DNA of 8,545 nucleotides. Source: an uncultured Dehalococcoidia bacterium (lineage in GTDB: Bacteria; Chloroflexota; Dehalococcoidia; Dehalococcoidales; UBA3254). The first letter of the stretch is position 1, and each line of letters starts with the position of its first letter. The notes under the pieces were generated by a model. The model did no database searches, had not been told where the DNA came from, and saw only the letters and a program-made list of their open reading frames with translations. The DNA lies in the NCBI GenBank assembly GCA_903890885.1, contig CAITCX010000064.1, positions 1-8,545 on the forward strand. Reading direction: 5' to 3'. Position numbers and translations under genes: made by a program. Positions 1 to 6,173 of the stretch are shown piece after piece.

Positions 1-98
1 ACAGTTTAGACGCGCTGGAGCAGAGTCTGAAAAAGTATTTTTCTGAGGTTTATATAGAACAGCGCGGATGTGCAGTTTTATTCTGGGCCAGGAGATAA
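1..98 (+). CDS. 3' end of an unidentified gene, possibly a methyltransferase (5' truncated by window)
   Basis: The frame beginning at base 3 is open from the window edge to a TAA at 96-98 and encodes 31 residues ending in VLFWARR. The composition is protein-like: an amphipathic helix (LDALEQSLKKYF) is followed by two beta-like segments (EVYIEQ, CAVLFWARR). An ending of the type 'phenylalanine, valine, glutamate, then a hydrophobic strand ending in aromatic and basic residues' is common at the C-terminus of class I SAM-dependent methyltransferases. That is a resemblance only; no catalytic motif lies inside the window. The gene converges with the molybdoenzyme operon, with about 200 bases between the two stop codons. 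It could equally be the end of some other alpha/beta protein. Confidence 0.4.
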   Translation, partial: SLDALEQSLKKYFSEVYIEQRGCAVLFWARR

Positions 99-222
99 TA
101 GCCGCCGCGGAGCAGAGGCGCTTTATGTTGAATTGTTCTGGACACAAAACAAAGGGTTGTGCCGCACTATAGAAGTTATTATTAGGCTATTTCAGACTAA
201 AAAAGCTCAACCGCCACTCCGC

Positions 223-249
223 CAGCCATGCGTCTGCCCGTGGTGGCTG
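223..249 (-). terminator. weak candidate terminator of the molybdoenzyme operon
   Basis: An inverted repeat CAGCCA (223-228) / TGGCTG (244-249) has a 15-base loop. Read on the minus strand it is followed about 19 bases later by a run of six T (A-run at 199-204). Stem and T-run are too far apart for a textbook intrinsic terminator. A second imperfect hairpin, CCTGG/CCAGG with inner GAATA/TATTC, lies at 270-295 and has no T-run. Both sit just beyond the stop codon at 306, where an operon end is expected. Confidence 0.25.
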
Positions 250-305
250 TGTTTTACGTTTGATAACATCCTGGAATAAAAAATATTCAGCCAGGTATTA
301 TCTTT

Positions 306-1157
306 TCAGTTTTCAGTTAAACTGATGGTCCCTGCATTGATGCTCTTCCCAAGGGTAACATTCACAGTCCGGGTTTGATAACCCTGAAGAGAGAGCCTGA
401 TTTGATATTGTCCGCTGTTTTCCGGCAGGTTATCAAATTTAAAATCTCCGTAGTTGTCAGTATCTGTTTCTGCCATAGCTTTACCTGAGGAATCGAGTAG
501 TGACACCTTCGCATTTTCAGCGCACTCTGTCTTACCCTTCAAAGTGATAGCTGCGCTGCCCGCGATAAAACAACGGGTAAAGCGGTAAAGATTCTTATAA
601 AAAACATGCGGCTGTGTCTGGCGTTCCGGTAAGTAGGTCTCTAAATGCTCCTTTGAGATGGCGTGCTGCATTTCACTTTCCTCTAGATGGAGGATGTTTA
701 AAGCCCCGGTAGGGCAGGATTGCACGCAGCGGGTTTTCGTCCAGCCCTGGTCCAGCAAATGGGCGCACAGGGTGCATTTTTGAGGTAGCTCCAGTTTTTC
801 ATTCCACCAGATAGCCCCGTAAGGGCAGGCTTCTACTATTTTTTTCTTTCCTTTAGCTTTCACCGGATCGATAATAACGATGCCGTCCGGCCTTTTGTGC
901 ACAACCTCTGCTCCCGCGGCCTTTAGGCAGGGGGCATTATCGCAATGCATGCAGGGCGCTGGCAGATAAGCGACATCGATATTGGGAAACCGGCCTCTCT
1001 CGATGCCCTGTATATTCATCCATTTTTGACCGTGGTCAGGTTGCGGCGCGCAATATCCAGGCCAGTCATTATTTACGTGCTCATCCTTGCAGGCAAGGAC
1101 ACAGTTATTACAGTTTTCGCATTTCTCTACATCAATCACCAGATACCACTTTTTCAT
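306..1157 (-). CDS. iron-sulfur (electron-transfer) subunit of a transhydroxylase-like molybdoenzyme
   Basis: A 283-residue ferredoxin-type subunit that pairs with the upstream catalytic subunit. The cysteine pattern is C13-x2-C16-x2-C19-x3-C23, then C69-x2-C72-x4-C77, C111-P-Y-G, C128-x2-C131, C144-x3-C148. That makes twelve likely ligands, enough for three [4Fe-4S] clusters, one fewer than DmsB/NrfC-type subunits. The same reduction, and the phrases PCMHC, NAPC, DGIV and CPYG, are found in the small subunit of Pelobacter acidigallici pyrogallol-phloroglucinol transhydroxylase as I recall it. Residues about 198-283 form a separate beta-sandwich-like tail (YGDFKFDNLPENSGQY), also present in that enzyme and of the carboxypeptidase-regulatory/Cna-B type. 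There is no signal peptide, so a cytoplasmic protein is expected. ATG at 1157 is chosen over ATG at 1178 because it starts at the conserved MKKWYLVID and lies 5 bases after the upstream stop; its ribosome site is weak, suggesting translational coupling. C36, C196 and C212 are extra cysteines. Confidence 0.9.
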   Translation of the reverse strand: MKKWYLVIDVEKCENCNNCVLACKDEHVNNDWPGYCAPQPDHGQKWMNIQGIERGRFPNIDVAYLPAPCMHCDNAPCLKAAGAEVVHKRPDGIVIIDPVKAKGKKKIVEACPYGAIWWNEKLELPQKCTLCAHLLDQGWTKTRCVQSCPTGALNILHLEESEMQHAISKEHLETYLPERQTQPHVFYKNLYRFTRCFIAGSAAITLKGKTECAENAKVSLLDSSGKAMAETDTDNYGDFKFDNLPENSGQYQIRLSLQGYQTRTVNVTLGKSINAGTISLTEN

Positions 1158-1162
1158 CGTTT

Positions 1163-4153
1163 TTATCCCACTTCCCATTTTTCGATTTGTACCAGGCAGG
1201 AGTTGGCCGCAAAGCTGTGTGATTTTTTAATCATAGGTCGACTGGGTGTCAGGATATTCATACATCCACCGCGGTCGGCTGATTCTCCAGGCTTGCCAAT
1301 GGGATCATATTTTGCCGATGATTCATATGAGTGTACAACGCCGGGGCGAACTCTTTCGGTGACCTGAACTGCGCAGATTACCGCACCCCGGTCGTTGAAG
1401 ACCTTGACCAGGTCCTGGTCTTTGATACCGCGAGATTTGGCATCGTCCGGATGGACCCTTATAATCCAGTAATAGTAGCCGTTAATCAAGATGCGGTGCT
1501 GGGCGATGTCATTGATCCAGCTGTCTTTACCGTCACCCATAGTATGAAAACTATAACGGGGGTGTGGGGTAATTAGCTGCAGGGGATATTTCTGAAATAG
1601 TTCGGTGGTATGATGTCCCTCCCAGGATGGAATATATTTAGTCATAACCGGCCTTTCGGGATCATCAGGATCAAAACGTTTCAAACTGGAGCACACAAAC
1701 TCGAGTTTTCCGGATTGGGTTTGTAGACCTTTGAATATTTTCTCCGAATAATCAGCCGGAAGAGGGGCGATCTCGGGTGTATCTTTGAGCCTGTTCTCAG
1801 CATACCAGCGGAAAGAGACCGGCTGCGCTATGTTTTTGTTAGGTGCCGGGACTACATAATAGCCCTTTTTCAGAAATTTTTTCCAGGATATTACTTTAGG
1901 CAGATCGGTAGCATCGAAAAGCCTTTTACACCAATCAAATTCGGTGATGCCCTCTGAGAACATATGGGCAAAACCTAACCGCATGGACAATCCCAGGAAA
2001 ATCTGGAAGTCTGACCTGGACTCTCCCAGGGGTTCTATACATTTGTGCTGCACCAGTGCCACCCGGTGATTACACTGGTTAAAGCTGTGCTGAATATAGC
2101 CTCCGCAGTTAGCGAATTCGCTGGTATCCCAGCGCTCGAAACTGGTACAGGCAGGCAGGATTATATCGGCAAACTTGGTCTCGCCTTCCATCCAGATGGA
2201 CTGGTTGACTACAAATTCCAGGTTTGGAGACTGATATGCCTTGACATAACGGTTGGTTTCAGCCATGGTACCAATGAATGATCCGCCGTATTTATAATAC
2301 ATCTTGACCCTGGGATACCCGGGGGCCGGATATTGGAATTTTAAGAACTGGCCTTCAATGGTTTTAGAGTCGGACGGATAACCGACCGCATGGCCGTCTA
2401 GAATGGCTTCAGGGATGTTCAACCTGGGTATGCGCTGATAAACGGTGTTGACAGTAGGCAGCTGAGGCATACGCGGATAGAGATTGACCCCCAGAGCGGT
2501 GCCTTGCAGGTCTCCCGACAGGCTGCCTTCAGCATACCCCGGGAAATAGAAACTGTGGTCAACCGGGGTGCCCATCTGCATGCATCCCATGTTGACTCCG
2601 GGTTTGCCGAGGCCTTGCATAGCCATCAGGCAGACCATAGACCGGGCCCATTCGTTCCCCGTGGCCGAACGGCAGGCCCCGCCGAATCCGGTAATACCTC
2701 CGGCTGCCAGATAGGTCTTTTTGCGTCCCCACTCTCGGGCGAGAGCGCGGACATCTTTGGCTGGAATCCCGGCTTCACCCTCCTGCCATTCAGGAGTCTT
2801 GGGCACTCCGTCTTCCTTGCCCAGGATATAGTTCTTCCATTCGTCAAAACCTGTGGTTAGGTTCGCCACATATTCTTTGTCATAAAGCCCTTCAGTAATC
2901 CAGATATAGGCGATGGCCAGGCCAAGAGAGTTTCCACTGGCCGGACGGGGAGCCAGCCATTTACCCCCGAACAAAGCCGCGGTATGGTTATAAAAAGGGT
3001 CAATATGCACCATTTTAATGCCCAGTTCTTTCAGCCACTGTCGGCGAACGGTGCCTTCAAATGCGGCATAAACTCCACTGGTTGATTCCGGATCGGAGGA
3101 CCAGAAGACTACCATTTCACATTCCTTCAGGCAGTCTTCTATGGTACCGTAGCTTTCCTGGGCTCCCAATCTCATGCTTCCGCCCCAGTGATGCATAGCG
3201 CCCCAGTACCAGCCTTCCCAGCTGTCCGGATTGGAAACAACCTGAGACCAGCCAATATGGTTGAGAAATCGTAAGCGGGCTCCCAGCCAATATCCCAGGA
3301 CGCCCCAGGTGTGATGGGAACCTGAGCAGCTCATGATGGCTCCGGGTCCGTGTTCCTTTTTGACCCGCGTAATCTCACTGGATACAATGTCCAGGGCTTC
3401 ATCCCAGCTAATCCGCTCATAGCCGGAGATGCCCCTGTTTTGCGGGTTTCTTGCCCCTTTGGGATCGAAGTCCACTCTTTTCATAGGATAAAGAAGGCGG
3501 TCCGGTGAATAGATCATGGACTTAAAGGTCTGGGTGTATGGTGAAATAGTGGTCTTTTGGGGCGGAGTAAACGTTTTTCCACGTGCCTGGATTGTCCAGG
3601 GTTTAGCATCCTGGTTGTCAAACTCTATCGGTGTTATTCTCAGTATCTTGTCATCTTTGACGTAAACAAAGACCGGCCCGCCGTTTGTATTGCTGGTGTA
3701 TCGCATTATACCCTGACCCATGGGTTTACCATATTTAATGCCGGCGTTCAGGAGCATACTCAGCGTCTCCATCCACCAGTAAGCCAGGTCATCTGCCCCT
3801 TCCAGGGACAGTAGAAAATTCTTCTCGGCATTCACCATGGCTAACTGATTACGCGGAGGGACCAGTATGTCCAGAGCTATTTGGGCATTACCGAATATCA
3901 GCGTCACGTCTGCTTTCTCAACTATTCTGCCTCCGGAGGTCACCTTGCCATCTTTAAGGGTAAAATAGCGGCCCAGGGAATTGTCTTTCAATTTCAGCTG
4001 GACAATCAGGTTTTTCTCTTTTAAGCGGTTTTTAAAGAAAGAGTATCTGGCGGCTGTGAACCAGATTAAAATTCTTAACCCCCAAAGAATAAAAGAAAAC
4101 AACCTGTTTGCCGTTGTGTCTGATTTGGCTAAAAAATTAATAAAGGTTTTCAT
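1163..4153 (-). CDS. molybdopterin oxidoreductase large subunit, pyrogallol transhydroxylase-like, with N-terminal membrane segment and SCP2-like domain
   Basis: A 996-residue catalytic subunit of the DMSO-reductase superfamily. From about residue 155 (NGGPVFVYVKDDKI) to the end it follows the large subunit of Pelobacter pyrogallol-phloroglucinol transhydroxylase, which binds Mo with two pterin guanine dinucleotides and moves a hydroxyl group between polyphenols without net redox change. Conserved sites by that alignment (reference numbering from memory): His280 (reference His144), Asp310-Ser311 in NPDSWEGW (reference Asp174 and the Mo ligand Ser175), and Tyr540 in FPGYAEG (reference Tyr404). 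Trp289 replaces reference Arg153 and Phe490 replaces Trp354. There is no N-terminal Cys cluster motif and no Tat signal. Residues 18-35 are hydrophobic (LFSFILWGLRILIWFTAA), and about 45-140 look like an SCP2 sterol-carrier fold, absent from the reference. ATG at 4153 is preferred to a TTG at 4231 because GGAAAGGG lies just upstream of it. The small subunit follows after 5 bases. The substrate is probably an aromatic or polyphenol but is unproven. Confidence 0.9.
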   Translation of the reverse strand: MKTFINFLAKSDTTANRLFSFILWGLRILIWFTAARYSFFKNRLKEKNLIVQLKLKDNSLGRYFTLKDGKVTSGGRIVEKADVTLIFGNAQIALDILVPPRNQLAMVNAEKNFLLSLEGADDLAYWWMETLSMLLNAGIKYGKPMGQGIMRYTSNTNGGPVFVYVKDDKILRITPIEFDNQDAKPWTIQARGKTFTPPQKTTISPYTQTFKSMIYSPDRLLYPMKRVDFDPKGARNPQNRGISGYERISWDEALDIVSSEITRVKKEHGPGAIMSCSGSHHTWGVLGYWLGARLRFLNHIGWSQVVSNPDSWEGWYWGAMHHWGGSMRLGAQESYGTIEDCLKECEMVVFWSSDPESTSGVYAAFEGTVRRQWLKELGIKMVHIDPFYNHTAALFGGKWLAPRPASGNSLGLAIAYIWITEGLYDKEYVANLTTGFDEWKNYILGKEDGVPKTPEWQEGEAGIPAKDVRALAREWGRKKTYLAAGGITGFGGACRSATGNEWARSMVCLMAMQGLGKPGVNMGCMQMGTPVDHSFYFPGYAEGSLSGDLQGTALGVNLYPRMPQLPTVNTVYQRIPRLNIPEAILDGHAVGYPSDSKTIEGQFLKFQYPAPGYPRVKMYYKYGGSFIGTMAETNRYVKAYQSPNLEFVVNQSIWMEGETKFADIILPACTSFERWDTSEFANCGGYIQHSFNQCNHRVALVQHKCIEPLGESRSDFQIFLGLSMRLGFAHMFSEGITEFDWCKRLFDATDLPKVISWKKFLKKGYYVVPAPNKNIAQPVSFRWYAENRLKDTPEIAPLPADYSEKIFKGLQTQSGKLEFVCSSLKRFDPDDPERPVMTKYIPSWEGHHTTELFQKYPLQLITPHPRYSFHTMGDGKDSWINDIAQHRILINGYYYWIIRVHPDDAKSRGIKDQDLVKVFNDRGAVICAVQVTERVRPGVVHSYESSAKYDPIGKPGESADRGGCMNILTPSRPMIKKSHSFAANSCLVQIEKWEVG

Positions 4154-4193
4154 TTTTCCCTTTCCATTCGCTTTTTGTGTATTCTCTATTTTT

Positions 4194-4199
4194 ATTATA
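4194..4199 (-). promoter_or_regulatory. possible -10 element for the molybdoenzyme operon
   Basis: Read on the minus strand, a perfect TATAAT lies 40 bases upstream of the chosen ATG at 4153, in a very AT-rich stretch. No convincing -35 box sits 16-18 bases before it, so this may be an activator-dependent promoter or chance. If real, it lies inside the 78 bases between the TTG and ATG starts, which would exclude the longer TTG-initiated protein. Confidence 0.3.
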
Positions 4200-4325
4200 G
4201 TTATCTTATTAACTTTTGGAGATTTTAACAAATTTGTCCAAGTTATATAAAGCCAGAAATAAATCGGATTGGTTTAAAAATTATGTTTAAAGTGATTAAT
4301 GGACATAAGATAGGCCAATTAAACC

Positions 4326-4355
4326 GAAACCAAGGGGACGTTGTGTCTGAAGTGA
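4326..4355. repeat. dispersed short repeat, copy A
   Basis: The core GGGGACGTTGTG with flanking GAAACC and AGTGA recurs at 5458-5486 in the same orientation. The 30-base and 29-base copies differ by one indel and two substitutions. Copy A lies about 55 bases beyond the stop codon of the IstB remnant, where the end of an IS21-like element would be expected. A reading as an insertion-sequence terminus is inference; the repeat itself is directly visible. Confidence 0.6.
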
Positions 4356-4410
4356 CTTTGAGAGCCTGATTAGCCCTGGCATAAAAATTATCACTGGTGA
4401 TGTGCGACCA

Positions 4411-4563
4411 TTATTCTTTCTGGTTCCCCTGTTTCTGTTTGTGGTCGTTCTCTTTGTCTGGGACGCGTTGCTGAGCCATTACCATGCGGTAGCTGGGCAC
4501 ACTGAATTCCAGGATAAAAGAGTGATGGACCATGCGATCAATGGGAGTTGCTGCCTCCCCGCT
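4411..4563 (-). pseudogene. istB: IstB-like (IS21-family helper ATPase) C-terminal remnant
   Basis: On the minus strand, 50 codons read GEAATPIDRMVHH, then SFILEFSVPSYRM, and end in a Lys/Gln-rich tail before a TAA at 4411-4413. The order 'A-T-x-I-D-R-x-x-H-H ... I-L-E-F ... S-Y-R' is the characteristic C-terminal signature of IstB, the AAA+ transposition helper of IS21-family elements. Everything N-terminal is lost: three stop codons occur within 20 codons upstream in this frame, no Walker A or B motif is visible nearby, and no istA is present. The plus-strand reading frame over this region (starting at 4402) is an antisense shadow. Confidence 0.75.
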
Positions 4564-4861
4564 TCATTAAAAATCCGTTTAAAAAACAGGCCAAATACTA
4601 TATATCCGTCGATTTGGGGCTCTCCAGCAGCCATGGTTGCTATTCAAATACCAAATAAATCACGTAGAAAAATGGCTTTGCTTTCTGGCAATAAAATTAG
4701 CTTTGGTCCGCAGTCCCAGCCTTATCTTTGAAGGATTTGGCAATATATCGAAAATATTGCCAACCAGTCGTTACCTGTATTAACATTAGTTAATTAATTT
4801 TGGCATGGATATGCTGTAGGCACAAATTGGGCGCCTCCAGTCATTGAATCTATGATGCGTA
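4564..4861. other. stretch without recognisable gene between the IstB remnant and mazEF
   Basis: No intact gene was recognised on either strand. On the minus strand a short frame beginning with ATG at 4634 gives MAAGEPQIDGYIVFGLFF and continues antisense into the IstB remnant; it has no clear ribosome site and is probably debris. The stretch also holds the perfect 10-base inverted repeat at 4737-4763. The rest is AT-rich DNA upstream of the mazEF promoter. Confidence 0.5.
4737..4763. repeat. perfect 10-base inverted repeat (hairpin)
   Basis: TTGGCAATAT (4737-4746) pairs perfectly with ATATTGCCAA (4754-4763) across a 7-base loop. Neither strand has a T-run after the stem, so it is not a normal intrinsic terminator. 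It lies between the IstB remnant and the mazEF promoter. It could be a protein-binding palindrome, an element end, or a structure in RNA reading through from the left. Confidence 0.6.
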
Positions 4862-4890
4862 TTGACATGACAGGTAGTTATACGTATACT
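4862..4890 (+). promoter_or_regulatory. mazEF promoter
   Basis: A consensus -35 TTGACA (4862-4867), a 17-base spacer and a -10 TATACT (4885-4890, five of six consensus bases) form a near-ideal sigma-70/sigma-A promoter. Transcription should begin near 4897, shortly before the AAGGAG ribosome site at 4899-4904. This shows that the antitoxin starts at ATG 4912, because the upstream in-frame ATG at 4852 precedes the promoter. Confidence 0.85.
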
Positions 4891-4898
4891 ACACGTGT
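4874..4898. promoter_or_regulatory. overlapping palindromes, probable antitoxin operator
   Basis: TATACGTATA (4879-4888) is a perfect palindrome, framed by inverted arms GTAGT (4874-4878) and ACTAC (4888-4892). Directly after it comes a second perfect palindrome, ACACGTGT (4891-4898). They cover the -10 box and the expected start of transcription. Ribbon-helix-helix antitoxins usually bind tandem palindromes in their own promoter, so autorepression by the product of the next gene is the natural reading. Binding is inferred. Confidence 0.6.
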
Positions 4899-4911
4899 AA
4901 GGAGCTTTACT

Positions 4912-5142
4912 ATGCATAAGAAATTGACCGTAACAATTGACGAAGAGGTCTACGAGGGTCTCCGTAAAAACATAGGGCCAAGAAAAATAAGCAAGTTTAT
5001 CGAGGAATTGGTCAGACCCCATGTTATTCACCCCGACCTGGAATTAGCTTATGCTGAAATGGCCAAAGATGAGGAGCGGGAGAAAGAAGCTTTAGAGTGG
5101 GCAGAGGTTACTTTCAAGGATTTAGCTCATGAAACGGTGTGA
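4912..5142 (+). CDS. mazE: MazE-type antitoxin (ribbon-helix-helix)
   Basis: A 76-residue protein with the layout of a type II antitoxin. Residues 3-38 fit a ribbon-helix-helix (MetJ/Arc) DNA-binding domain: the beta strand KKLTVTID, helix EEVYEGLRKNI, turn GPRK, then helix ISKFIEELVRPHV. The rest is an acidic, charged helix (MAKDEEREKEALEWAE) of the kind that wraps and neutralises a MazF dimer. Its ATG lies 7 bases after a strong AAGGAG. Its last 14 bases overlap the start of the toxin gene, so the two are translationally coupled. It probably represses its own promoter through the palindromes at 4874-4898. The gene symbol is given for the role; the fold is RHH rather than the AbrB fold of E. 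coli MazE. Confidence 0.85.
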   Translation: MHKKLTVTIDEEVYEGLRKNIGPRKISKFIEELVRPHVIHPDLELAYAEMAKDEEREKEALEWAEVTFKDLAHETV

Positions 5143-5452
5143 GGTATGGTGGATAAACTTCGACCCCTCAATCGGAGGGGAAATCCAGAAGAAACGACCT
5201 GCGGTAATCGTCAGTAATAATGCATCAAATAAGTTTCTTAACCGGGTCCAGGTTGTTCCTCTCACCTCCAGGACAGAGCGGCTTTATCCCAGCGAAGCTT
5301 TGATAGCTTTTAATGGTCAGGAAAGTAAAGCTATGGCAGACCAACTAGCGACTGTGAGTAAATCCAGGTTATTAAGTTGTGCTGGAACAATCTCCCAGGA
5401 AGATATGCACAAAGTAGAAGAAGCCATCAAAATACAGTTAGCTATTGATTAG
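5129..5452 (+). CDS. mazF: MazF/PemK-family mRNA-cleaving toxin
   Basis: A 107-residue endoribonuclease toxin of normal family length. The N-terminus MKRCEVWWINFDPSIGGE and the segment KKRPAVIVSNN are the classic MazF/PemK beta-barrel start. Arg23 and Thr46 (in VVPLTSR) fall at the positions of the catalytic Arg and Thr of Bacillus subtilis MazF (Arg25/Thr48, recalled). The later MADQLATVSKSRL segment and the C-terminal helix are also typical. By family it cleaves single-stranded mRNA at a short specific sequence; the recognition sequence cannot be read from the protein. It overlaps the antitoxin gene by 14 bases and has its own AAGGA at 5116-5120. No truncation or frameshift is visible, so the pair looks functional. 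Repeat copy B begins only 5 bases after the stop. Confidence 0.93.
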   Translation: MKRCEVWWINFDPSIGGEIQKKRPAVIVSNNASNKFLNRVQVVPLTSRTERLYPSEALIAFNGQESKAMADQLATVSKSRLLSCAGTISQEDMHKVEEAIKIQLAID

Positions 5453-5457
5453 TGTAT

Positions 5458-5486
5458 GAAACCAGGGGACGTTGTGGCTGCAGTGA
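5458..5486. repeat. dispersed short repeat, copy B
   Basis: Nearly identical to copy A at 4326-4355 and in the same orientation, with the shared core GGGGACGTTGTG. It begins 5 bases after the mazF stop codon. Copies A and B therefore bracket the IstB remnant and the mazEF pair as direct repeats about 1.13 kb apart. Confidence 0.6.
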
Positions 5487-5962
5487 ATCTGCGTATATAA
5501 TAGTACTGGATTACCGATAAAATTAATGACATGCCGGTACAAGCCGGATTTGACACATCCTCTTTATTGCGACAGAATTGCCAAACCAATTCCCCATTAT
5601 TGCAATTCAACTTTCTGCGTGTTGACCAATGCTTCCGTTTCATGAACGTGCAATACTAATTCATGAAAAACCTCCAGGATCCTTTATAGAAACCGATAAC
5701 TCCTGGCCCTCAGATAATTCACCTTTTTCACAGGAATGCCTTCATGCGTATTCGTGAGTAGAATATGGCTTTAGAAAGTCCTGATTTCAACCAGAAAGGT
5801 AAAAAATATTTTCTAAAAGAGGCCCGTAGATTGCCCGTATTAATGGCAGTATTTTATTAAGTACATATGTTTTGACATACCGTTGTCAGAGATAGGTGTT
5901 AATGTACCTTTAATGGTGCAAGGCTTTGATCACGTATCGGCAATAACTGATAAATCGGGTTA
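5487..5962. other. 476-base stretch without recognisable gene
   Basis: No convincing gene on either strand. A minus-strand frame (5449-5643) runs through repeat B and lacks a ribosome site. Further right on the minus strand, short protein-like pieces (GELSEGQELSVSIKDPGG at about 5690-5740) are interrupted by stops and frame changes, which suggests a decayed gene I cannot identify. A plus-strand 31-codon frame (5765-5860) also lacks a ribosome site. An isolated TTGACA at 5872-5877 overlaps the inverted repeat TGACA/TGTCA (5873-5877, 5884-5888), and GTACAT (5861-5866) pairs with ATGTAC (5902-5907), but no matching -10 box is well placed. This may be the regulatory region of the small genes that follow. 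Confidence 0.45.
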
Positions 5963-5990
5963 TTCTGACGTATTGTTTTTAATGTCAGAA
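5963..5990 (+). promoter_or_regulatory. inverted repeat directly before the small-gene operon
   Basis: TTCTGAC (5963-5969) and GTCAGAA (5984-5990) are perfect 7-base arms around a 14-base loop that contains five T. The stem ends immediately before the AGGATAGG ribosome site of the first small gene (ATG at 6003). It could be an operator or a leader hairpin that limits ribosome access. The position is striking but the role is inferred. Confidence 0.45.
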
Positions 5991-6002
5991 AGGATAGGTT
6001 AA

Positions 6003-6173
6003 ATGGGTCTATTAAACAGTCCATTGCTCTTTTTTATTATCGGAGTGTTACTTGGTCTTTACCTGGGCAACTCCAAAATCAGAAAGTCTGCCAACGATTA
6101 CATAGACAAACACCTTTTCAAGAAAAAACTTACAGATAAAACCAAACCAGGTGACAATTTGCCGGATGACTGA
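6003..6173 (+). CDS. small single-span membrane protein with glycine zipper (56 aa)
   Basis: A 56-residue gene not recognised as any family. Residues 7-22 form one strongly hydrophobic segment (PLLFFIIGVLLGLYLG) containing G14-x3-G18-x3-G22, a GxxxGxxxG glycine-zipper pattern associated with packing of membrane helices. The tail (KIRKSANDYIDKHLFKKK) is basic and helical, ending in a polar, acidic NLPDD. By the positive-inside rule the tail is probably cytoplasmic. The ATG follows AAAGGATAGG (5989-5998), a usable ribosome site. The stop overlaps the start of the next small gene by 8 bases, a sign of a real translationally coupled operon. It could be a phage or mobile-element membrane peptide, a toxin-like peptide, or a component of a small membrane complex; the sequence does not decide. 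Confidence 0.65.
   Translation: MGLLNSPLLFFIIGVLLGLYLGNSKIRKSANDYIDKHLFKKKLTDKTKPGDNLPDD

Noticed and set aside
70..279. Plus-strand frame of 69 codons at the left edge
   Set aside because: It overlaps the more protein-like tail ending at 98, has no ribosome site, and its composition (many Cys, Trp, Pro in the second half) looks random.
945..1367. Plus-strand frame of 140 codons, antisense to the two molybdoenzyme genes
   Set aside because: It is opposite strongly conserved coding sequence of both subunits and has no recognisable domain. Other plus-strand frames between 1331 and 4250 are shadows for the same reason.
4154..4231. TTG start giving a 26-residue longer large subunit
   Set aside because: TTG has no ribosome site, while ATG 4153 has GGAAAGGG just upstream. 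The possible -10 box lies between the two.
4402..4731. Plus-strand frame of 109 codons with a hydrophobic N-terminus
   Set aside because: It is antisense to the IstB signature; the hydrophobic look comes from the reverse complement of the Lys/Gln-rich IstB tail, and it has no good ribosome site.
4852..4911. Upstream in-frame ATG extending the antitoxin by 20 residues
   Set aside because: It lies before the -35/-10 promoter, and the strong AAGGAG serves ATG 4912.
4786..5031. Minus-strand frame of 81 codons over the start of mazE
   Set aside because: It is antisense to an intact antitoxin gene and its promoter, with no domain.
5449..5643. Minus-strand frame of 64 codons after mazF
   Set aside because: It has no ribosome site, runs through the dispersed repeat into the mazF stop region, and has no recognisable motif.
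5765..5860. Plus-strand 31-codon frame
   Set aside because: It has no ribosome site and no link to the small operon further downstream. It remains possible but unsupported.
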